Shown: positions 24,025-36,546, numbered from the stretch's first letter. The stretch is DNA of 64,000 bases from Garcia nutans (GCA_947685225.1 CANTUV010000072.1:930001-994000); one strand, 5' to 3'. Program-made: numbers and translations. The notes: generated by a model not told the origin, from the sequence alone.

Positions 24025-25626
24025 TTGAAACATCTGAGGGAATTATTTGAAAACAAGATACCCCATGTTGGTATTTTGTTAACCATATACCTAGGAAAAG
24101 GGACTCGCCATCCATTTGCATCTCATATCATTGATCCTCTCTGGCTCATAGCTCTGGATTATGATAGTTCTAAAGCTTACAATAATCCGACCTACGCTAG
24201 AGATGAAGTATTTAGCAACGACTCAATCACTTGCTCACCAAAAACAATGGAGCCCGAACAAATTCAAATAATGGTGGATGAAGCCCTTAATGCCAAGATG
24301 AAAGAAATAAAAGAGGCCATGGCTAAGACCATAAAGAATCAACTAGTTACAATTTTAGGAAACAATGTCGAAGCATCTGCTAGCACCAAGAAAGTCAAGG
24401 GGAAGACTAAAGTTGATGAAGTAGCTTTTGATGATGATAAGGTAATCATTGATGATTGGGCTCAATATTACCAAGATCTTCAAGACAAAAAGGAGCCAAA
24501 TGTTGTTGAGAAGGCAACTATTGAAAAGACCGAGACTTCTGATGTTGAAAAGATGATTGCTGATTTAGAAAAGAAATTTGAGAACAAGCTAAAAACCAAA
24601 GAGATGTCTGAGATCAACAAATTATTTGAACTAGATGAAGAAGTTCCATACAAATTCAAGATGCCATCCTTTGCTAGAAACAATGGTACTGGAAATCCTC
24701 ATCTCCATGTGAAGCAGTATATCACTGCTATGCAGTCTGTCCGAGCTACTAAAGCTCAAACTCTAAGGTACTTCATGCTCTCATTGGATCCTATTATCCA
24801 AAATTGGTTCAATACCTTAGATGATGGAACACAAAAGAATTGGGATTTGCTGTACAAGGCCTTTATCTAGCAATATGGTTATAATATCAAGTTAAAGGTT
24901 ACCTTAATGGAAGTGGAGTCCATAAGGCAAAGGCCAAATGAGAATTTTGTGGACTATGTGAAGCAATGGAGAAATAAGGCCACTTTGCTCAAGAAAAGGC
25001 CCGATGAATCTGATCAAATAAGGATGATCGTGAGAGGTGTCTTGCCCAATCTCCATGAAAGGATGTCTCACACCCTTATAAGGGATTTCAAAGATCTTCT
25101 CCAAGCTGGTCTGCAAATTGAAGAATGGGAAAGAGAGAAGAATCGCTTTTCATTAAGAAGGAATGAGAAAGGGAATTACCAACCTAGTAATCAAAGCACG
25201 CACAAAGAAGTTGATATTAATGTAACCGGTCAAGGAAATAAAAGACAATTTTTAGATCTGGGGAAGCCTCTATCTTGGGTTTTTAGCAAGCTGCAAAAGA
25301 AAGGGTTGTTACAACCGTTAGCTCCTCGACCTTTACATAATCCATTGCCACCAAACTTCAATGCCGAGGCCTTCTATCAATTTCATCAAATACGAGGACA
25401 TGAAACTGATAAATGTGCTCGTCTAAGGCATGAGATCCAAGACTTAATCGATAGTGGAAAGCTACCCGAGCCGGATAAGCCCAATACCAAGGACAACCCT
25501 TTGCCTAAATTTGGAAGAGTGCCACCACCAGCAACCTTTATGGTGGGAAAAGGATTGGAAGAAGATTTTGTTTTATCCTACTTTCAAGATGGAAATATTA
25601 AAGATGTGAAGGGAAAAGAAGCTTAA
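24025..25626 (+). pseudogene. Tat/Ogre-like gag, one in-frame stop
   Basis: One frame spans 24025-25626. It has no ATG at its open start; the first ATG is 24247. The protein has an acidic, Lys-rich N-terminal part and then a capsid-like core (FKMPSFARNNGTGNPHLHV, TLRYFMLSL, WFNTLDDG, FVDYVKQWRNKA). The C-terminus includes FYQFHQIRGHETDKC, a degenerate knuckle-like motif, and ends at TAA 25624-25626. A TAG at 24868-24870 splits it after KAF-I, where a Gln codon is likely ancestral. Gag would form the particle shell. No pol frame follows. Confidence 0.75.
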
Positions 25627-28150
25627 ACTAACGAACTTTCCTTAGCTTGAATGTTACTTTTCAATTTTACTTTCTTTAATATTTTATTGGAACAATCTTG
25701 TTTTTTAAATTTAAATTTGTTTGAATAAATCACTTTTATCAAAAATTTATGTTGGTCTTTGTTCATTTTGGTGCTCAACCAATGAGGAATCTAGCTTGAT
25801 AATTCATGAATTAATATGTCTAGGCATCATGACTCGAATGACTTTACTAGATGAGGGAATTGCTCTATAGCATTGAGTTGTGTATGCTTACTTAGAGAGG
25901 GCTCATGCATAATTATCTTTGTCTAGGTCCTAGTCAGTCTTAGAACATGCTTTGATAAGTTTTCGAGGCAAAATTGAACTCTACTTATTTAAGAGAGAAA
26001 TGATCTAGGCATTGTTTGGTTAGCCACCAACTAGTATCCACCTTATTAAATATCAATCCCTAGTTATCCCTTTGAGCCTTCATAAAATTTTAGCTTTCTT
26101 TTCATTGGCTTAAAAACCCCAATAATCTACCCTGAGCTGTTGTGATACTTTTGACAAGTCCTATGATCACTAAGATAAAGTGGAAAGAAGATCAAAGAAA
26201 GCAATGATTGGTCAAGATCATGAAGATAGTTGATGTTTTCAAGACCATAAGGGTAGTTGAAGTTTTCAAGACCATAAGGGTAGTTGAAGTTCCTTTGATA
26301 TCTCCAATATATCAAAACAACATCATCATTAGAGTAACAAATGATTTATCTCTAAAGGTTTATGTTACTCCACTCATCCATTATTGGAAGCCCAAGCTAG
26401 TACAAACGAGACAACTCTTTTAGAGCTAGAACCAAACAAAAAAATATATAAAAATAAACAAAAAAGAGAGAAGAGAAAAAAGAAGAAAAAGGACAAAAGA
26501 AAAAGAAAAAAAAAGAAAAAGAAAAAAAAGAAAAGAAAAAGAAAAGAAAAAAACAACAAGAAAAGAAAACCTAAAAAGGTGGTTCAGAAAGCCAACTGAG
26601 TTCTCTTTTACCTAAGCAGCAAAAGGCTTCCATTTGGACAGTTTGACTTGAATTAGTCCAACCCAACCAAGGATTCAATCAAAATCAGAGGAAAAGGAGA
26701 AAGACCATCCAGTTCTTGAAAGTTTTGTACTTGATAGTCCTACAAGAAAGAAGGACAAAATGATAAAAGAAAGGAAAGAGTAAGGGAAGAGAAGGGAAGA
26801 GTAAGAAAAATAAAGAAAAAAAAGAAAAGGGAAAAGAAGAAAGGAAACAAATTTGGGTCTTAAACTTTTTGCAAGGGCAAAGACTGTCCTAATCAAGATC
26901 CAGATTAATGCCAAGAAGATATAGAATGAATTTGGAGTCTAGAAAGATTGCTCCCAATTGTCTGAAATTCAAACAAGAAATTTTTAGTGTGAGGGTTTGT
27001 CCATTGTGTCACATCAGCTCCTATCTCAAAATAGCCTTCATTTAACCCATGTCCCTTATAGACCTGTTGATCTCTCTTGGTAGGTAGAGTCTATTAGTGG
27101 AGATAGTTTGGATAAGCATGCATATGAGATAGACAATATTTAACCTCAAATGAGACCTTTGGCCGAGTAATGTGTATGTGCCTATCTGAAGTGCAACAAT
27201 TATTACTTAAATAGAAATGATTCCCGAGTTTAGTATGGTAACTAGGGTTGTCATGTTATAGATATGTTAATTTGGAAAATCAAGTCCCAAGGTACATTGA
27301 CATTGATTTGGCAAAGCCAACATTTGATTTCAAAATGAAAATTGAAAATTTTCAAAAAATGATGTCATACAAAGCCTTCAAGTTAAGGGAAGTATGTTGA
27401 ACCTCCAAAGGACACATTGGGCAAAGGAAATTATTATTGGCAAAGTTATGAAGAAACTACCAACTGACATGCTGAGACATAGTTCGAAATAGATGAATCC
27501 CTGACTCTGCTACTTGGGATCTCCACCACTCATGTTTTCAATATCTTTAGGATAAAAGCCACAAATGCAAAAGCTTTTGATCATTCTAATGCAAGATTTG
27601 AGCAAGCATCAAAACGGAACCAATGAGAACATTTCTGCTAATCACCTCGGCCTGTGAGTCGATGGAACAACTGTAAGTATTATTCATACATATCATGCAT
27701 ACATGAGTATATCACATCGCACTTTCTTATCTTGTATTGTCTATTCTTTATCAAAGTGAACAGCAAACACTCTGTGAAGTGAAGAATCAAAAGAAGATGT
27801 CAAATCAGGGGGGCATAGAAAGCCCATTGCTTGAGAAAGCTCCAATAAATTTGCAAAGAGAAGAAATATATGCTTGTGTGAAGAACTAGATGAAAAAAAC
27901 ATCAATCAAAGCTTGCATGGATAAAATCTTTGGTTTGACCCTACATAGGGGGGGGCAAAGTTTCTCCTTTTCAATTTTTTGAGTTTATATACCAAATATT
28001 TTTAAACTCAAATATTTTGCCACACAGGGGGGCAAGGAGAGGATATAAGGTTCAATTAAAAATAGTTAAATCTTTGCAAAAAGGAAGAACAAAAGAATGA
28101 AACATTAGAACTCTCAAAAGAATGAAGATGCAAAAGACAAAAGACCAATC
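25627..28150 (+). other. Noncoding remainder of the Tat/Ogre-like element
   Basis: No reading frame with pol motifs is present. A short direct repeat lies at 26220-26290 (AAGACCATAAGGGTAGTTGA, two to three copies). Two purine blocks lie at about 26430-26590 and 26685-26850. From about 27000 the style (short unrelated segments, then G-tracts) matches the long 3' untranslated region of Tat elements. Confidence 0.5.
26426..26590 (+). repeat. Polypurine block (A/G-rich, about 165 bp)
   Basis: An almost pyrimidine-free run of AAAAAGAAAAG-like units. It can be read as a Lys/Arg-rich peptide on one strand and a Phe/Leu-rich peptide on the other, but both are composition artefacts. Confidence 0.8.
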
Positions 28151-28627
28151 CATGTAATGGTCAAGATTTTAATCAGGGACATTTTAACTAATAATGAAAA
28201 ATTGATAGTGTATAGTGACAAAAGTATTGTGGATAAATGCTATACGTAAAGAATAGTAAATTGTATATCTTAAAACTTTACTGAAGAGATTATTGTTATT
28301 GTTTTACGATATTAAAACTCGATTTAGAATCAACGGTTAAGAATGAGGGTGCACTATAGTTATGATGAGCATTCCCTCACTTGATTCAAGTATTATATAT
28401 ATATATGTGTGTGTATATGTGTATTTGTGTAGAAATTTCTTTCTTTCTTCTTCTCTCCACGCCACCATCACCAACACCATCAAAGTTTCTTCTTTCTTCT
28501 TTCTTTCCATGATTTGAATCAAAACTTAAGATAAGATCACATCTAAATATAAGTGTTGAGAAGATTAAGTTGGAAAAGTGGTGATTATCAACAAGGTATG
28601 TGCTTTTGATTTATACTTTGCAAAAAT

Positions 28628-29627
28628 ATGAATTTTTATGAGTTTTAATGATTTAATTGAATGATTGAGTTATGTATAATGATATATTTGTTGAAAGTAT
28701 TGATTAAATAGATTGATGAGTGAAAAATAACTTTTATATGATGGGTTTTGATCCTTAACTCAACCTTTATGAGAATTGAATTGGTTTATGTTGGTTTTAT
28801 TCATAGGAAATGATTGAAAGTTTGATTAAGTGAAGTTGTGGTAAAATATTTGATATGAATTCTTTTTCTATCAAAACTTTGAGTTGGATACATTTTGATC
28901 TTAGATCTTAAACATGTTTGTGTTTAATGAAGTTAAAAGCGCATAATACATGATTTTACTCCGAAAGTAGTCCCAAAATCAATGCCACGGCCTTGGCAAT
29001 TGAGTGCCACAACCGTGAGATTGAAAGTGATGCTGTTTCTTAAAAAAATTCGATAAAACAGAGCAAGTTACAATGCCACTACCATGGCCCATGAAGGCCA
29101 TGACCGTGGGGTCTTCAAACTTATTTTATAGTTATGAATTTTTATGAGTTTTAATGATTTAATTGAATGATTGAGTTATGTATAATGATATATTTCTTGA
29201 AAGTATTGATTAAATAGATTGATGAGTGAAAAATAACTTTTATATGATGGGTTTTAATCCTTAACTCAACCTTTATGAGAATTGAATGGTTTGATGTTGG
29301 TTTTATTCATAGGAAATGATTGAAAGTTTGATTGAGTGAACTTGTGGTAAAACATTTGATATGAATTCTTTTTCTATCAAAACTTTAAGTTGGATACATT
29401 TTGATTTTAGATCTTAAACATGTTTGTGTTTAATGAAGTTAAAAGTGCAGAATACATGATTTTACTCCGAAAACAGTCCCAAAATCAATGCCACGGCCGT
29501 GGGATTGAAAGTGATGCTATTTCTTCAAAAAAAATTCAATAAAACAGAGCAAGTTACAATGCCACGACCGTGGCCCTTGAAGGCCACGACCGTGGGGTCT
29601 TCAAACTTATTTTACAGCTTCATTTTG
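28628..29627 (+). repeat. Tandem duplication, period 506 bp, in F4 LTR
   Basis: 28628-29133 is repeated from 29134 to about 29627 with scattered differences and a small deletion. Both copies start ATGAATTTTTATGAG and end in GGGGTCTTCAAACTTATTTTA. Each carries the CCACGGCCGTGG-type palindromes. Confidence 0.9.
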
Positions 29628-30972
29628 GATCCCACGGGCGTGGGGTTGAGATGCCAAGGCCGTGGGGTACCTAAATAATGTTTTTGGCTTGTAATTTGTG
29701 ATCTACGGGCCTAGTATGAGACTAATATGTGAATAATTGTATTGAGACTTCATGTGTATGTGTTAAATGCATGAAAAAGAGTGAGAAACTTGAGATAAGT
29801 GACAAATATATATATCATACTAAATATTGATAAGAGTAATGTACTAATGAAATGATATAAACAAGTGAAATATAAACAAGTGCTTATATAAACAAGTGAG
29901 TGTTTATATAAACAAGTGTTAATCAATGACATGAGACTAATATGTGTATAGTCCATACTTTTGTGTTAATGTGTTAAATGTATGAAAACGAGTGATCAAC
30001 TTTAGATACGTGGCACACACATATATATTCGACTAAATGTTGATAAGAGTATAGTAACAATGAAATGAAATAAATAGTGTAGTGTTCATCAAAATCAATG
30101 AATTGCCCAAATCATATTCAATTTATATCTAGCTTTGGATTGAATGGCTACCCAAAGGATGGATAGCCACAGTGATAGTGGGCACCTCGTGCCTTTAGTG
30201 GACATATTGTGTTATCAGTGAAAGTGGGCATAATTGCCATTATAAATTCTTGAAATTGCTACACTAACATGATATCCAAACCTATGATCTAAGTTTAGTA
30301 TGTTTGGGCATAATTAATGAAAATATATGTGAACATGATAGTTGTGACTAATGAAAGAAATGTAAAATACTAATATAAGTCAATTACGTGAAATTGAAGT
30401 ATCGTGTTCTAGTGAAAAAGGGATTGTAATATATGTATTACTGCTTACACGTGAAAGTTCTAATGAACGTAATGGAAATGTTATGCTCAATGTATTGAAT
30501 TAATCAAATGATTGAAAATGTATATAATGTGATGAGATACAAAGTGCTCCAAAGAATTTCAAATGAATGAAAGTGTTTATGTGAGATACAAAGTGCTCTA
30601 AAGGATAGTACTGAAATTAAGTGATGAAAAGTATAGCTTGACTAAAATGATCCTATATGTGAACCTGAACTTGAAAAGAAAGACTTAGTGAAAAACAAAA
30701 TAAGTGTATTGTGAACAATGATATCAAATGAGAAAACAAGTCTTGAATAAAATGATTCTTAATGAGACAAGTTGCAATACCGGAAGTATTGTATTATATG
30801 ATAACTTTTATACAAGGATAGCTATTATTTTGTGTAATTAGCATGGTATGTTGATTTGTTACTAAAATTAGTTCATATATTGAAATACTTCTTAAAACTC
30901 AGTGTTATTACTATATTTTCATAAGTATATTTCTTTAATATTAAGTAATAAAATATGTGTATACAAGCACTA

Positions 30973-31017
30973 CTAAGCTTTGCTTAGCGTGTTAGAATTG
31001 TTTTCTGACACGCAGGT
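30973..31017 (+). promoter_or_regulatory. Two-hairpin element with CAG|GT junction in F4 LTR
   Basis: Hairpin A is CTAAGC-TTT-GCTTAG (30973-30987). Hairpin B is GCGTGT (30987-30992) with ACACGC (31008-31013), a perfect 6-bp stem of different sequence from F1. CAG|GTATCAGG follows, with the junction at 31015/31016. It lies about 430 bp before the LTR end, as in F1 and F3. Confidence 0.5.
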
Positions 31018-31453
31018 ATCAGGACATCGGAGCAAGATAAGAACAGATGAAGATCTTGTGTATATTGTATTCATAAGTGATAAATGTATATAGATACTTC
31101 AGTTTGGCTATTTGAGAGCTTGTACAATTGTGTAACATGAAAGGAATATATGTATGTAAAGGATGAAGTGTGAGAATTAAAGTGACTGACTATTAAAGAA
31201 AGGAATGTATTATATAATCATTTGATTTGACAAGTGTATGATAGTTATCTGGTTTGTAACTAGTATTTGGATGATTGAAAATTGGTCTAAATGTTGGACC
31301 TATAAGTGTTGTGATATGCAGATTGTATTATTATTTGAAAAAAATTTAATTATGAAGAGAGTTTTCTCTGAATTGATTGGAGCGTGAACATTATATCGAA
31401 TAACATTCTCTGATAGTTTTTATATAAGAATTGTAAGAGGATATGGCATTTAG

Positions 31454-31473
31454 TGGTATTAGAGCGTGGTTTA
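31454..31473 (+). other. F4 primer binding site
   Basis: TGGTATTAGAGCGTGGTTTA is a diverged tRNA-Met-type site placed five bases after the LTR end. Confidence 0.75.
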
Positions 31474-32691
31474 GGCGTTTCTGGCACGTGGAGTTATGGG
31501 AAAAGTGAAATGTAATTTTCTAAGTTATGTGAAGTGAATAAGTGGATATGTGTTATGACACAATTGATATTCCATATGTTTATGGTAATAGAATGTTTAC
31601 TAAGAATTGATTGACAATTCGTAGTGTATTGTTTGGAGTGCACTAGATCTATTTATGATAAAGAATGAAGTGAAAAGAAAACAAGATATGAGAAGCAAAA
31701 GAGATATGTCAAAGTAACACAGTGAGAGTGTAATAATTTATTGGAAGTTGAGGAATGATATAGATAGATAAATTTTGAGCGTGAAATTTCTTACGAGAAT
31801 GAGAATTGTCATGTTGTACAACATTAAGTATTGATGTTCTACATTAAGTGAGTGAATATATGAGTGTCAAAGTGGAGTGATTACGATATGAGAGCATTTG
31901 AAACTGATAGAGATAAGGTTAAATAAGCCTGAATAAAAGTATATTAAATCTGAGTATGGATAATATCCGTACAGTGGAAAAAGAGTTCGAAGAGGTAAGA
32001 AATTATGAAAATATCCTTATAGCTCGAAATGAATTCAAGCTGTACTTTGAATGTGAAATATGGATAATGGAGTGTTAAAGTGTCAAAAGTAATTGTTTTT
32101 ATAATGTTTCAATGTTAAGGATTGAAGTGATAGTTAAATGAAAGCACGTGAATACATTGAAACTATTGTATAAGTGAGTATATTGGATAAAAGTCCTAAA
32201 ACGTATATAACGATTTCTAGTTTCTTCATTGTCTTCTAAAACATCATCAAAACAAAAGATTGAAAAGGAAAGTAATGAAGAGTATTGGTAAAGAGGCTAG
32301 AGCTTCAATACCACTTAGTGTGCTATTTATTGAAATGATCTTGAGTTTTATTATGACAAGAGATTTGTGAATTGATAAAACACCATTACTTGTAAAAGAT
32401 ATGGTGTATTAAATAATTGTGAAAACTTTACTTCTATGATAGTAAAGTTCTTCGTGCAATATGTAAATGTGTATGTAACTGGAACAATGATTAAAGCTAT
32501 CATTGAATCATTTATGAGTTAATATAAAGTTATGAAAGAAAATAAGGTTGAAAGATTTTAGGGTTATGGAAATTGAGAATTGAATTTGATTGTGTTTTGA
32601 AGAGTTGTATCTTGTTTCCTTAAAGTGTATGAGTTGCATTCTTCATAACTTATTGATTAAATCATGAAAAGAAATTCTAGTAGTGATACGC
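31474..32691 (+). other. Decayed interior of F4
   Basis: About 1.2 kb with no reading frame above 60 codons and no recognisable gag motif. It is assigned to F4 only because it follows its primer site. It ends at the CACTA terminus. Confidence 0.45.
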
Positions 32692-32694
32692 ATG

Positions 32695-33186
32695 CACTAC
32701 AAGAAAAACTGAATCAGACAACGGTTAAGGAAAAAACCATTGTCTGAAAAAAACAGACAACAGTTTTTTTTCCCAAAAAAGCGTTGTCTGATTAATTTTC
32801 AAACAACTGTTTTTGGTGTTTTTTTTAACCGTTGTCTATTAGGTGTCATTTTGGTCACACCAGACAACGGTTTTTTAGAGACCGTTGTGTAATATATGTT
32901 CAGACAACTGTTTTTCTGGTCATACAAAATCGATGTCTGATAAGATGTTTCAGACAATGGTTTTTTCGAAAATGTTGTATAATTCAGCGTTTCAGACAAC
33001 GATTAAAAAACCGTTGTCTGAAGCAAGCATACAGACAACGGATTTTAGGGACCGTTGTGTAATATATGTTCAGACAAGTGTTTTTTTGGTAAAAAAAACC
33101 GTTGTATAATAAGATGTTTCAGACAACGGTTATTTTAAAAGTTGTCTGATTAACTGTTCAGACCATTGTATAATATATGTTCAGAC
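32695..33186 (+). mobile_element. CACTA-type transposon left end with subterminal repeats
   Basis: It begins CACTACAAGAAAAACTG, the typical plant CACTA (En/Spm) terminal inverted repeat. ATG (32692-32694) precedes it as a possible 3-bp target duplication. About 11 copies of CAGACAACGGTT-like motifs alternate with about 10 inverted AACCGTTGTCTG-like copies up to about 33185, forming small foldbacks. Such repeats bind the CACTA transposase. No matching right end occurs in the window. Confidence 0.8.
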
Positions 33187-34972
33187 AAGTATATATATCA
33201 GTATATACAAGTATATATTAGTATATATATAAGTATATATTAGTATATACAAGTATATATTAGTATATATACAAGTATATACAAGTATATATATTAGTAT
33301 ATACTTATATATACAAGTATATATATTAGTATATACAAGTATATATATAAGTATATATTAGTATAAATACAAGTATATATAAGTATATATTAGTATATAA
33401 AAGTATATATATTAGTATATACAAGTATATATATTAGTATATACAAGTAAATACAAGTATATATATTAGTATATACAAGTATTAGAAGCTAAGGTTTGGA
33501 TTTATAAACATTTCATAAACCCATTAGAAACTATAAAGTCCCCCATTAAATAATGATTTAGATATAATATGATATTATATAAGTAGGAATACAAGTATAT
33601 ATTAGTATATATATACAAATATATACATGCATATACAAGTATATATATAAGTATATACAAGTATATATTAGTATATATTAGTATATATACAAGTATATAC
33701 AAGTATATATTAGTATATACAAGTATATATATTAGTATATACAAGTATCTATTAGTATATATATTAGTATATACAAGTATATATATTAGTATATACTATT
33801 AGTATATACAAGTATATATATTAGTATATATAAGTATATATACTAGTATATCTTAGTATATATTAGTATATATATTAGTATATATAAGTATATATTAGTA
33901 TATATAAGTATATATAAGTATATATTAGTATATATAAGTATAATGGTTATATTAAGTTTATATTAGTATATATTAGTATATATATTAGTATATATACAAG
34001 TATATATAAGTATATATTAGTATATATATAAGTATATATATTAGTATATACAAGTATATATTAGTATATATACAAGTATATACAAGTATGTCTATTAGTA
34101 TATACTTATATATACAAGTATATATATTAGTATATACAAGTATATACTAGTATATATATAAGTATATATACTTATATATACTTGTATATACTTGTATATA
34201 CTAATATATATTTATATATACTTGTATATATAAGTATATATACAAGTATATATAAGTATATATTAGTATATACAAGTATATACAAGTATATATTAGTATA
34301 TATATGTATATATTAGTATATAGAAATATATATATTAGTATATATATTGATATATATATATAAGTATATATTAGTATATATATAAGTATATATTAGTATA
34401 TATACAAGTATATATTAGTATATATTAGTATATATATTAGTATATATTAGTATATATACAAGTATATGTTAGTATATATTTGTATATATTAGTATATATT
34501 AGTATATATACAAGTATATCCAAGTATATATTAGTATATATTAGTATATAAATTAGTATATATATTAGTATATATTAGTATATATATATTAGTATATACA
34601 AGTACATATTAGTATATATATACAAGTATATACATGTATATACAAGTATATATATAAATATATACAAGTACATATTAGTATATATACAAGTATATATTAG
34701 TATATATTAGTAAATATACAAGTATATAATAGTATATATTAGTATATATTAGTATATATACAAGTATATATTAGTATATATATTTGTATATATTAGTATA
34801 TAGAAGTATATATATTAGTATATATATAAGTATATATTAGTCTATATATTAAGATATATATAAGTATATATTAGTATATATACAAGTATATACAAGTATA
34901 TATTAGTATATATACAAGTATATATTTGTATATATATATTAATATATATACAAGTATATATTAGTATATATT
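33187..34972. repeat. AT-rich minisatellite, segment 1
   Basis: Units of 8-12 bp built from TATATA plus CAAG, TTAG or TAAG, repeated well over 100 times. A non-repetitive island of about 105 bp lies at 33484-33590. A variant TAATGGTTATATTAAG occurs at 33941 and recurs in segment 2. F3 interrupts the array at 34973. Confidence 0.95.
34171..34230. repeat. Inverted block inside the minisatellite
   Basis: Units here read CTTATATATA and CTTGTATATA, the reverse complement of the surrounding TATATACAAG units. The flanks therefore face each other and can fold into a long AT-rich hairpin. Confidence 0.8.
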
Positions 34973-35841
34973 TGTAATATCCCAAAGTGTGCCCTAGAAG
35001 TTTTGATATAGTTGTTGTTTTATTTGGATTTAATGTCTATGTTAAATTGAGAAGAGAAAGGAAGTGAAGAGAGAGTGTATATGTTGTATATATGGAAATA
35101 TATACAACATATATTCAAGTCAATATTGGAAAGTCAAGAGAAGATATTTTGTTATTTTTATTTTTAATTAAGTAATTAAAAAGGAATTAAATAAGTGGAA
35201 GGGGAAATAATTGAATATTATATTATTAAATACTTGGTGGAGATTTAATTGAAGAACAAATATTTGACTTTGCTTCATTTGTCTTCTTCATTTTCTTCTT
35301 TTCCATTTGGGTGGCCGGCTATCAAAGACAAAAGAGAGCAAGAGATTTGGATTTCTAAGAGCAAATTGAAGGAAGATTCAAGAGATTAAGTTGGAATTTT
35401 GTGAAGTTTCATCAACTTTGGTAAGTTTTCTCTTGATTTCTTTTGTTTTAGTTGAAGTTGTGATTGAGTTTGTGAGTTGAGATTGTGGTTGATATGTGTT
35501 TGTTTGATTGTGGTGTGTTTAAGGGTGTTGGTTCAATTGATTTGGGATTTTTGGAGTTGGATTGAAGGAAAGAATAAGTTTGTTGGAAGAGAAAGTGTTG
35601 TGGTTGTGTTTTGAATTTGTGGTGATGATTATGATGATTCAAATGAAATAAGTGGGGCATGTTGGCCTAGATGATGATATTCAATGCATTTAATTAAGTA
35701 TACTCTATTGATGAGATGAGGAGCCATGGTTATTGGCTATAATGATAATGATGTAAATGAGATGATTGAGGCATGGTTGCCTAAGTGATGATGAGAAATT
35801 GAGAATGAAATTGGTAATGAAATAATGAATGAATTGTGTGT

Positions 35842-36194
35842 CTAATGTGTTATTCCATTTTCAAAATTTTGTTGTTGGTGGCATGCCTACAGTAACAATC
35901 TCTTGAAGTTAGGTTGGGCTTGATCCTTGAAGCCAAGTTGGGTTGAAGTTTAGCATGCTTAACTCCCCTTGAAGCTTGGTTGGGTCTAGTCCTTGAAGCC
36001 TAATTGAGATGTTACAACCCTTGAAGCTAGGTTGGGTTTGGTTCTTGAAGCCAAGTTGGGTTGATACTTAGCATGCTTTGTTCCCCTTGAAGCTTGGTTG
36101 AACCTAAATCCTTGAAGCCTAGTTGAGATAATGATAATGATAAATGTGATAATTAAACTAAAACATTAACTCTAAAAGTTGAATGGCATATTAG
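35842..36194. repeat. Inverted-repeat cassette in F3 5' LTR
   Basis: The left arm starts CTAATGTGTTATTCC and the right arm ends GAATGGCATATTAG. The interior holds at least eight copies of a CTTGAAGC(C/T)-type motif followed by AAGTTGGGTT or AGGTTGGG, in two larger repeated halves. The 3' LTR has the same cassette at 48050-48402. Confidence 0.65.
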
Positions 36195-36504
36195 TGTCTT
36201 TGGGCCCATGTTTGTCTTTGTTTTCAATTTGATTCTTGAATGGTGAAACCAATGAATAATGAGATACATGTTTGTGAGATATAATGTTGTGAGATGATTA
36301 TCATACATAAGTATCTTACTGAAAATGAATGTGGCATGGGAAGCTATGTTGAGCAATGAAACCATGAAGATACAACATGAATGTTTGATATGATATTGAA
36401 CAATGTAAAGTTTTAAAATATAATATTCCTTTGTATAGTGTATGAAAATTGATTGTGTGACATTGGCATTGCATTGAAGCATAGTATTATTATAGTTTGT
36501 ACTA

Positions 36505-36546
36505 CTAAGCCGTTGGCTTAGCGCGAGTGTGATTCGTTGCGCAGGT
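36505..36546 (+). promoter_or_regulatory. Two-hairpin element with CAG|GT junction in F3 5' LTR
   Basis: Hairpin A is CTAAGCC-GTT-GGCTTAG (36505-36521). Hairpin B is GCGC (36521-36524) with GCGC (36539-36542), extendable by GA/TC across a small bulge. CAG|GTGACAGG follows with the junction at 36544/36545. The 3' LTR copy (48714-48755) has changes in hairpin B. Confidence 0.5.

Larger units (their letters stand above)
20982..28150 (+). mobile_element. Tat/Ogre-like gypsy element with gag but no pol
   Basis: It consists of one LTR (20982-23138), a TGGCGACTCC-type primer site, a gag reading frame and about 2.5 kb of noncoding purine-rich sequence. No protease, RT, RNase H or integrase frame is found before the next element. 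Two G-rich tracts near 27948-27960 and 28026-28032 look like Tat-type polypurine tracts, but no second LTR follows. It is either a gag-only derivative missing its 3' LTR or an internally deleted copy. The right boundary is approximate. Confidence 0.7.
28151..31448 (+). repeat. F4: old Ty3/gypsy LTR, left end uncertain
   Basis: It ends GATATGGCA at 31448, five bases before a tRNA-Met-like primer site. The order of parts matches the F1-F3 LTRs: a pyrimidine-rich leader (28438-28510), a strong AACAAG|GTATGT donor at 28597, CCACGGCCGTGG palindromes (28980-29665), and the hairpin pair (30973-31013). A 506-bp tandem duplication sits inside. The left end is not defined by a TG start; I place it where Tat-like sequence fades. 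Confidence 0.6.

Noticed and set aside
26374..26599. Lys/Arg-rich and Phe/Leu-rich ORFs on the two strands.
   Set aside because: Translation of a polypurine/polypyrimidine block; composition artefact.
32799..33109. Overlapping ORFs in the CACTA subterminal region.
   Set aside because: They translate the CAGACAACGG repeats in several frames and strands; no gene signal.
33187..34972. CRISPR-like array of short repeats.
   Set aside because: Units are contiguous 8-12 bp AT-rich repeats with no spacers; plant nuclear minisatellite.
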